A stretch of DNA of 64,000 nucleotides from Verpa conica. Taxonomy: Eukaryota; Ascomycota; Pezizomycetes; Pezizales; Morchellaceae. The stretch spans positions 620,001 through 684,000 of the forward strand of contig JAUFSD010000021.1 of NCBI GenBank assembly GCA_033030425.1, read 5' to 3'. The translations under genes were made by a program, and so were the position numbers. The notes below the pieces were generated by a model, which saw only the letters and a list, made by a program, of their open reading frames with translations, did not search any database and was not told where the DNA came from. This document shows, piece by piece, positions 57,780 through 64,000 of this stretch. Numbering within the stretch: position 1 is the stretch's first letter; each line of letters opens with the position of its first letter.

Positions 57780-59067
57780 ATGAGCTCTGGATCGCCAGCA
57801 ATCAATCTACCTATTAATGGCCAGGGCCCAAATAGTGGAAGCTCAATTCGTTAGTCGGCTTAGTCTTCCCAACTTCTACGGAAATAGTCTAATCTTGTCC
57901 TGTAGAGACCCCTCGTGTTGTCCCTCTGACATGTCATGGCCACTCTCGGCCAGTAACACATCTCTCCTTTTCCGATATGCTACCGGATGACGAATATTAC
58001 TTGATATCTGCTTGTAAAGGTTTAATTTCCCGCCTTTTCTCCAAAGAGCGATAGAGCTATGTAACCCTAAAAAATATGATTCAGATGGTAACCCAATGAT
58101 TCGGGATGGTATTACTGGTGACTGGTGAGTTGGTAATTCCTTTTGTAGGAGCTAGGTTAATGAGTTCATACTACAGGATTGGGACTTTCCTCGGCCACAA
58201 GGGTGCAGTATGGCAGGCGCGGCTGTCGAACGACGCAAATCTAGCGGCCACTGCCTCCGCAGACTTTTCAGCGTAAGCTCCAACCAGACCGCAACGCCAG
58301 CAATATTATTCTCCACCTGTACACGTTTTGATTATCGAATAGAAAGGTTTGGGACACCTTCACGGGAGAGTGTCTCCAGACCCTTGTGCATAACCACATC
58401 GTCCGTACTGTTACTTTCGCCCCAAACCCAACTCACATAGCAACTGGTGGTCCGGAAAAAAAACTTCGAGTATACGACTTGGCTCACTCAGACAATCCCT
58501 TAGAGGTCGGCCCAAGCATACATACAGGAACTATCAAATCTCTCGTTTGGTCCGATACCAATATAATTGTCTCAGGGTCAGATGACAAAAAGCTACGTTG
58601 GTGGGATATCCGATCCCGGGAACTTGTATCGCAGTTTGACATGGGTGAAGTCGTTACCTCTTGTGAGTTAGGCCCAGAGAGATCTCTCATCAGCGCAACG
58701 GCAGGGAAATCGGCGTATTTCTTCAATGCTCAGAGCATGACGCTCATTAAGGGTATTACAACGGAGTATGAGCTTTCGTGTGTAGCCTTACACCAACAAA
58801 CCAGGAGGTTGATCGCGGGTACAAGCCAAGACACCTGGGTCAGAGTATACGATTACGATACCCAGGTAGAACTAGAGGTTTATAAGGGACATCATGGAAG
58901 TGTCTGGAGTGTTGGATTTTCTCCAGACGGAAAACTATATGCTACGGGTTCCGAAGATGGAACAATTAAGTTGGTAGGACTCCTATTTCTTAGCATGTAC
59001 CTCTACATCTGTTGATTTTACTATGCAGTGGAAATATACAAATCAGCCATACGGTCTATGGAAATGA
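57780..59067 (+). CDS. STRAP-like WD40 repeat protein, multi-exon
   Basis: The order of blades matches serine-threonine kinase receptor-associated protein of fungi: TPRVVPLTCHGHSRPVTHLS then SDMLPDDEYYLISACK (exon about 57907-58018), DGNPMIRDGITGDW, LGHKGAVWQARLSNDANLAA, LWDTFTGECLQTLVHNHIVR, PNPTHIATGGPEKKLRVYDL, IVSGSDDKKLRWWDIRS, STAGKSAYFFN-type SATAGKSAYFFNAQ, HHGSVWSVGFSPDGKLYATG and a final exon ending LWKYTNQPYGLWK with TGA at 59065-59067. In animals STRAP is part of the SMN complex and of TGF-beta signalling; in fungi the role is less clear. The first exon is uncertain: ATG at 57780 is plausible but its donor site is not canonical. Confidence 0.82.
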
Positions 59068-59713
59068 TTTACGGGGTAAAAACTGTATCTAGGAAAAAGT
59101 TGAATACTGGTACTTTATAGGTTATTGTATAACTAGTATTCCTAGACCGCTACCAAGTTTAATGAAGGTACGAGCCAAAAAAACATGGCACTCGGTACAG
59201 CATGGTTAATGATCCCTCAAGCTGGCTCCTGGATGTCCTTTCTATATCATGAATTTAAAGTGAGAAGCTATCATACATGCGTCATACATAGTAATCAAAA
59301 ACCCTTAGTCATAAACCATTTAATGGACTATTGCTACACCTTATAAAAAGTTCCATAGTCTAACATACCTAAGGCGAAATAGAAAAACCAACTAAATAGT
59401 AGCTATAGACCTACCCTAAAAACCGTGTCAATTTAGTTATTACCTTCAGCTAGTTTATTATAACTTAACAAATATATTGGATGGCAGTGGCTGTAGATTA
59501 CTAGCAGGGGGTAAATAAATAGCCTTATGGATCATTCCCGTTCCCCTTCGTAGAGCCTATCTACTATATTTATAATTGAAGTGCTCACTTTTCATCTTCG
59601 TGCCTCTCCTTTCGAGTATCCTGTCCTACCTCGAACCCTGTTGTAGTTCCTGGCTTTCTCTTTATCCGCGTCTTTCTGTTGCCATTTTCTCCTTTTGCTC
59701 TACTCCACCTTGT
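59068..59713. other. Intergenic between convergent genes
   Basis: AT-rich spacer; pyrimidine-rich near 59580-59710. No gene recognised. Confidence 0.45.
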
Positions 59714-60659
59714 CTAGGTCGCTACCACTCTCCCCTTGTAATTGTCCCTTTCCTTCGGTATATTATCTTCAGCTCGGTCCCTATCACTAGCTCTCTCCCG
59801 ATGGTCCTCTTTACCTTTATCTCGTTGGTGGCCCGTTTTCTCCGAGGATCCCGCAGAATCTCGACGATCTACAGAGCGTTGTCTGCGGCGTCTAGAAGGT
59901 TCTGTAGATAAACTCCTATCCCGATAGGGCCTGTATTTGTGTTCTCTTTTACTAGCCCTTTCGTTGCGGTGTCTACGCCCCGGAGACCTCTTACCCTCTA
60001 ACTTCTCAAGGGCCTGTTGGACTTCTTCCTTCTTCTCTCGTATCAAGTACTCCTTCATTGGATCCTCCTCGTCATGCTCTTGTATCAACTTCCGTAACTC
60101 TAATTCTTCTTTAAGGATCCCGCGGGGAGGTGTCTTCCCCCTGTGATCGCTACCGTCCCTAGAATCACCACCCCGCCTCCTCCGTTTCTTATGCCGTACT
60201 TCATCATCATCCTTAGCTCTTTTGCCAGCATTCGCATGTGCATCCTCCTCAACCGCATCACCTTCCTTCGGCTTGTATCTTGTATGATCAACTCTGATTA
60301 TTCTTCCTAAGACTGTAGCCCCACCAAGATTGTCCACCGCTAGATTGGTGCTCCTCTGATCCTCGTACTTTAGGAAGGCAAACCCTTTACTCTTGCCAGT
60401 GTCCTTGTCGCGGATGAGATTGACATGCACGGGCTCGCCAAACTGAGAGAATATAGTGATAATGTCTCCTTCACTAAGTTCATAGGGAAGGCCGCCGATA
60501 TAGACATACGCAGTGTCGGACCAATCGGTGTGCCATGACGCAGAAAGTGGCTGAATTTGGAATTAGTGAACTGGAGGAAAGGGTAGTGCAAGGTAGACTC
60601 ACAATACCGGCTTCAAGTTCACGCTGATTGAGGGCTTCTATAGCACGGATGTTGTTCAT
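59714..60659 (-). CDS. ist3: Ist3/RBMX2-type spliceosomal RRM protein, 2 exons
   Basis: Exon 1 (60659 to about 60604) encodes MNNIRAIEALNQRELEAG. After an intron of about 50 bp, exon 2 reads SASWHTDWSDTAYVYIGGLP, YELSEGDIITIFSQFGEPVH, VNLIRDKDTGKSKGFAFLKY (RNP1 KGFAFLKY, RNP2 YVYIGGL) and IIRVDHTRYKPKEGD. This N-terminal signature (W.D....YIGGL, DH..YK) is that of Ist3/Snu17/RBMX2, a subunit of the RES complex in the activated spliceosome. A long charged tail rich in RE/KR/RS follows, with LRKLIQEHDEEDPMKEYLIR. It ends at TAG 59714-59716. Confidence 0.88.
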
Positions 60660-61533
60660 TGTTTACTTTTCTAGTTGAGTTTGTAACAGGAGCGGTGGTG
60701 AAGACTACCTGATGTTGGCTTGCGGTTCAAATGGCGCGTCGCACACGCGTGCGTCAGCGCTTTGATGCGACAGGGATATTAAGGAGCTGTAAAGTTACCC
60801 GGCTAGATGCTTGTAGATGAGCTTTTTCCTAAGTTACAGGTTTCAGGTTCAGGGCACACACCAGCCACAAACCATGGGGAATTCTATGCAATGCCAGCTT
60901 AGGGTCAAAAACAGGTGGAGTTAAAGGCTGGGGGCATGTTTTAGGATTTAGAGGTTATTATTGTTCTCGTAGCGCAGAAAAAACCGATGATCGCTGTGGT
61001 CGGGGACTGCCAAGGCCCGCCGGAAAAGGGGCTTCTGCTTGTTGTTGCTGCTGACCCTCGTCTCCAGCATCTCTAGAATTCTGAACACTGCAACCTCTTC
61101 TCCCTAACCAGGCTCACTCTGTCTTTCTCCCTCACCACCCACAATTTCCAACCTCTCCTTTTCCTCAACCTGCCCGTGCCTTGACGTGCTTCGTGTGCTT
61201 GCTTACCTAGCTCCCGTGGCCACCCTTCCCAATCCATTAGCAACCCCCTGAGACCCGTGTTCCTGCCTTCGTCTAATCACCACACCATGTCTTCTCCTTT
61301 GAGTGCCGTAGGTTAACCCTGAAGTCCACCAACACCTGCACATTCTCCCCCTCTTCAATCATACCATCACAATCCTTTCTCACTCTCACTCACTCTCCCT
61401 CTCACACACACTCTCTCTACCCCTTCAGCCCTCTACAAGGTTCTCAACATATACACACTAAGAACCTGCTCGTCTTAACGCCTACTCCCAATCGAATTGT
61501 ACTCTACTGCGTATCAGAGCAGTCCCGCTAACA
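60660..61533. promoter_or_regulatory. Divergent upstream region of Ist3 and septin genes
   Basis: About 870 bp. The septin side (61100-61530) is strongly pyrimidine-rich with CTCTCAC-type repeats, as in highly expressed fungal genes. No coding recognised. Confidence 0.45.
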
Positions 61534-63074
61534 ATGCTCTCATCTCGACAGATCCGTAGAAAGAAGAATGTCAAGAAGGGGATTCAGTTCTGCCTAATGG
61601 TCTGCGGCGCCTCAGGAACTGGTAGTATTCCCTTTCCCTAGCTTCAATTTATCTTACCTGATCCTGGAAATTGTTCCTACCCACTGAGCTAGTGTCACGC
61701 TGACCCCCTCCCCTGACATTAGGCCGTACAACCTTTGTCAATACCCTTTGTGGTAAGAAAGTCTTGCAAACCAAGGACTGTGACGATTATGCAAACGCAC
61801 ACGTCGAAGAAGGCGTACGGATCAAGCCTGTCACTGTTGGTACGTGATGCTTAGTTTACTAAAGGCCTAATAGCTTACTAATTGGATTCTAGAGCTTGAG
61901 GAGGAGGGGACACGCATATCCTTAACCATAGTCGATACCCCCGGCTTTGGTGACCAGATTGATAATGAAGCCAGGTAAGTCACGAATGTCAGAGCCTGTC
62001 CAACTATCCTTCTTTTCGTGTTTCTAATAATATTCATAATAGCTTTGGAGAAATCTCGGGCTACCTTGAGCGCCAGTATGATGACATTCTTGCTGAGGAG
62101 TCTCGTATCAAGCGTAACCCTCGATTCCGTGACAACCGTGTTCACGCTCTTCTTTACTTTATTACACCGACAGGTCATGGGTATGTCCCTCTTTGGCCTC
62201 TAAAAATTTAGGTAGCTTCAGCTAATCCCTCTCGCTAGTCTCCGTGAGCTGGATATCGAGCTGATGAAGCGCCTTTCTCCCCGTGTAAACGTCATTCCTG
62301 TTATCGGTAAAGCCGATGCTCTTACCCCTGCGGAGCTTGCAGAATCCAAGAAGCTCGTCATGGAAGACATTGAACATTACCGCATCCCTGTCTACAACTT
62401 CCCATACGATATTGAGGAAGATGATGAGGATACTGTTGAGGAGAACGCTGAATTACGTGGTTTGATGCCTTTCGCCATTGTTGGAAGCGAAGAGATTGTG
62501 GAAATTGGCGGTCGTAAGGTTCGCGCCAGACAATATCCATGGGGTATTGTTGAGGTCGATAATCCGAGGCACTCAGACTTCCTCGCCATTAGATCCGCTC
62601 TACTACATTCTCACTTGGCTGATTTGAAAGAAATCACCCATGACTTCTTATACGAAAATTACCGAACGGAGAAGCTGTCAAAGTCTGTGGAAGGTGGTAC
62701 CTCTGCGTATGTAACATCACTAAACAACAGCCACGAAGGGGATATATCGCTAACCAGGTGAAAGAAAAAGTTCCATGAATCCTGAGGACCTTGCAACGCA
62801 ATCCGTCAGGCTTAAAGAAGAACAGCTTAGGCGTGAAGAAGAGAAACTCCGAGAGATTGAAGTTAAGGTTCAGCGTGAGATCAATGAGAAGCGACAGGAG
62901 CTACTTGCCCGTGAATCGCAACTCAAGGAGATGTAAGTTTCCTAAATCACAGTTCTCCCCCCATGAGTTCATTAGAATTTGAAAATACCTAATAGTGTCA
63001 AATTTAGTGAGGCACGGATGACCCGTGAGCACAACCAACCAGTACAGGATGAGAAGTTGAACGGCGACGCTTAG
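61534..63074 (+). CDS. cdc11: Septin, Cdc11/AspA type, multi-exon
   Basis: The exon series gives MLSSRQIRRKKNVKKGIQFC then LMVCGASGTGRTTFVNTLCG (P-loop in which GRT replaces the usual GKS/T, as in Cdc11-type septins), LEEEGTRISLTIVDTPGFGD (G3), GYLERQYDDILAEESRIKRN, VHALLYFITPTGHGL, VNVIPVIGKADALTPAEL (G4), ESKKLVMEDIEHYRIPVYNF, LMPFAIVGSEEIVEIGGRKV, RQYPWGIVEVDNPRHSDFLA and HDFLYENYRTEKLS. A C-terminal coiled coil (RLKEEQLRREEEKLREIEVK) ends at TAG 63072-63074. The basic stretch IRRKKNVKK is the polybasic membrane-binding region. Septins assemble into filaments and rings at sites of growth and septation. Confidence 0.93.
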
Positions 63075-64000
63075 AGAATCTATATAGATATCAAGCATTA
63101 CAACTTTCTTTCGTTTTGGAGATTTAAACTACTAGTAAGGCAATAATCCGGTTTTTACTAAGTAGTGGAGATGGAGTGCGCTTAATTACACTACATGGAA
63201 AGCATGGGAGAAAGGTAGGGTTGAAGGATATGTTGAGGGCAGGACTATGTCTTCCAGTGCAGTGTTGCAAGCAGCATGTGTGTAGGGTTAGGGTAAAACT
63301 GATTGTTCTCCGGCCCTTTACCTTTATTTTGTCTCTCTTTTCCGTTTTTTTTTCAATTTCGCCACTTTCCTCATTTATTTCCTTTCAAGTACGTTTTTAC
63401 TAGCTCATTACCGATACTTCCTAGGGGCTTATTTAATTCTTCTTTCCGTTCACTTTTTCCCTTGGCTATTTTTTTTGTCTTCCTATGTGCAAGGCCTTGG
63501 GTCAATTATTACTAAAAGTAGCGTGCAATTTCCCCCATTATCAGCTGACCCTTCAACAACCCTATTTCTTTTACTTGGTATGTTGCTACACTACACAGGT
63601 CTTTTAAAATTCGAGAGATCTTTTTTTTTTTGAATGAGTGATTTAAGAATATACAATCATTCGTACCTACAATTCTATGGTTTGCCCTTGCTTCAATGTA
63701 AATAATGTAATACACACTCCGAATTCACTCCCTCTAAACAGTCCCAGATAACTAGCTTTTTATTGGGCTAGTAATTAGATTTACGCCTATATACCTAAAG
63801 TTTTATAAGTCCCCGTCATAATTACACCACACCACAATTTAGGTACAATTCCATGATTACCACCACCACTACCACTATGACTATGATTATAATTATGATT
63901 GTGTGCACTTTTAGTAATCGCCTTTAACTTGCACGCTTGTGGGTATATGTAGGTTTCTTAGTTGACTTTGCATGCCCAAGATTTTGCCTATCCCATATAT
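63075..64000. other. Downstream intergenic to window end
   Basis: Pyrimidine-rich and AT-rich; CCA/ACT triplet-like stretch near 63855-63900. No gene recognised. Confidence 0.45.

Overview
The window is nuclear DNA of a filamentous ascomycete (Pezizomycotina). Genes are split by short introns (about 50-100 bp) with GTAAGT/GTATGT-type donors. Recognisable fungal genes include a Cdc11/AspA septin, a Rom2-type RhoGEF, Doa1 and Ist3. A three-gene leucine-catabolism cluster resembles the one known in Aspergillus. I cannot name the species; the many miniature transposons and the unmutated long repeats would suit a Pezizomycete, but that is inference.

Layout. (1) 163-8144 is the leucine-degradation block: methylcrotonyl-CoA carboxylase beta (minus), isovaleryl-CoA dehydrogenase (plus, divergent from it across about 300 bp), a small MARVEL-like membrane protein (minus) and methylcrotonyl-CoA carboxylase alpha (minus). 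IVD makes 3-methylcrotonyl-CoA and the two MCC subunits carboxylate it, so three of the four make one mitochondrial pathway. (2) 8554-27673 is a 19-kb nest of transposons. A near-perfect palindrome holds at its central TA a Tc1-type element (8582-17108) and, next to it, a Fot1/pogo-type element (17111-27644). The Tc1 element is split by a full-length Ty3/gypsy chromovirus (gypsy-1, 9816-16518). The pogo element is split by an unidentified TG...CA element (D, 17694-26030), itself split by a second full-length chromovirus in the opposite orientation (gypsy-2, 17942-24645) and by a solo LTR of the same family (25644-26002). Each inserted element has a target-site duplication that I could read. 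(3) 27.7-42.2 kb is gene-poor. It holds several families of foldback elements (MITE-like) and two genes: an acidic protein of unknown function and a DUF4336-like protein. (4) 42.2-63.1 kb is an ordinary gene-rich stretch: Rom2-type RhoGEF, PKA-type kinase, myo-inositol oxygenase, Doa1/PLAA, STRAP-like WD40 protein, Ist3/RBMX2 and a septin.

The most interesting material is in the chromovirus pair. Each copy carries a third open reading frame of 354 codons after pol, in the position of env but without env features, starting inside the end of pol. The LTR leader contains a 9-base self-complementarity that predicts self-priming, as in Tf1. A canonical -1 slippery heptamer lies 15 bases before the gag stop, in the gag-pol overlap. 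The two copies are almost identical except for a roughly 1-kb divergent island over the leader and gag, and they share a 5'-LTR/3'-LTR difference, which points to recombination or gene conversion between copies.
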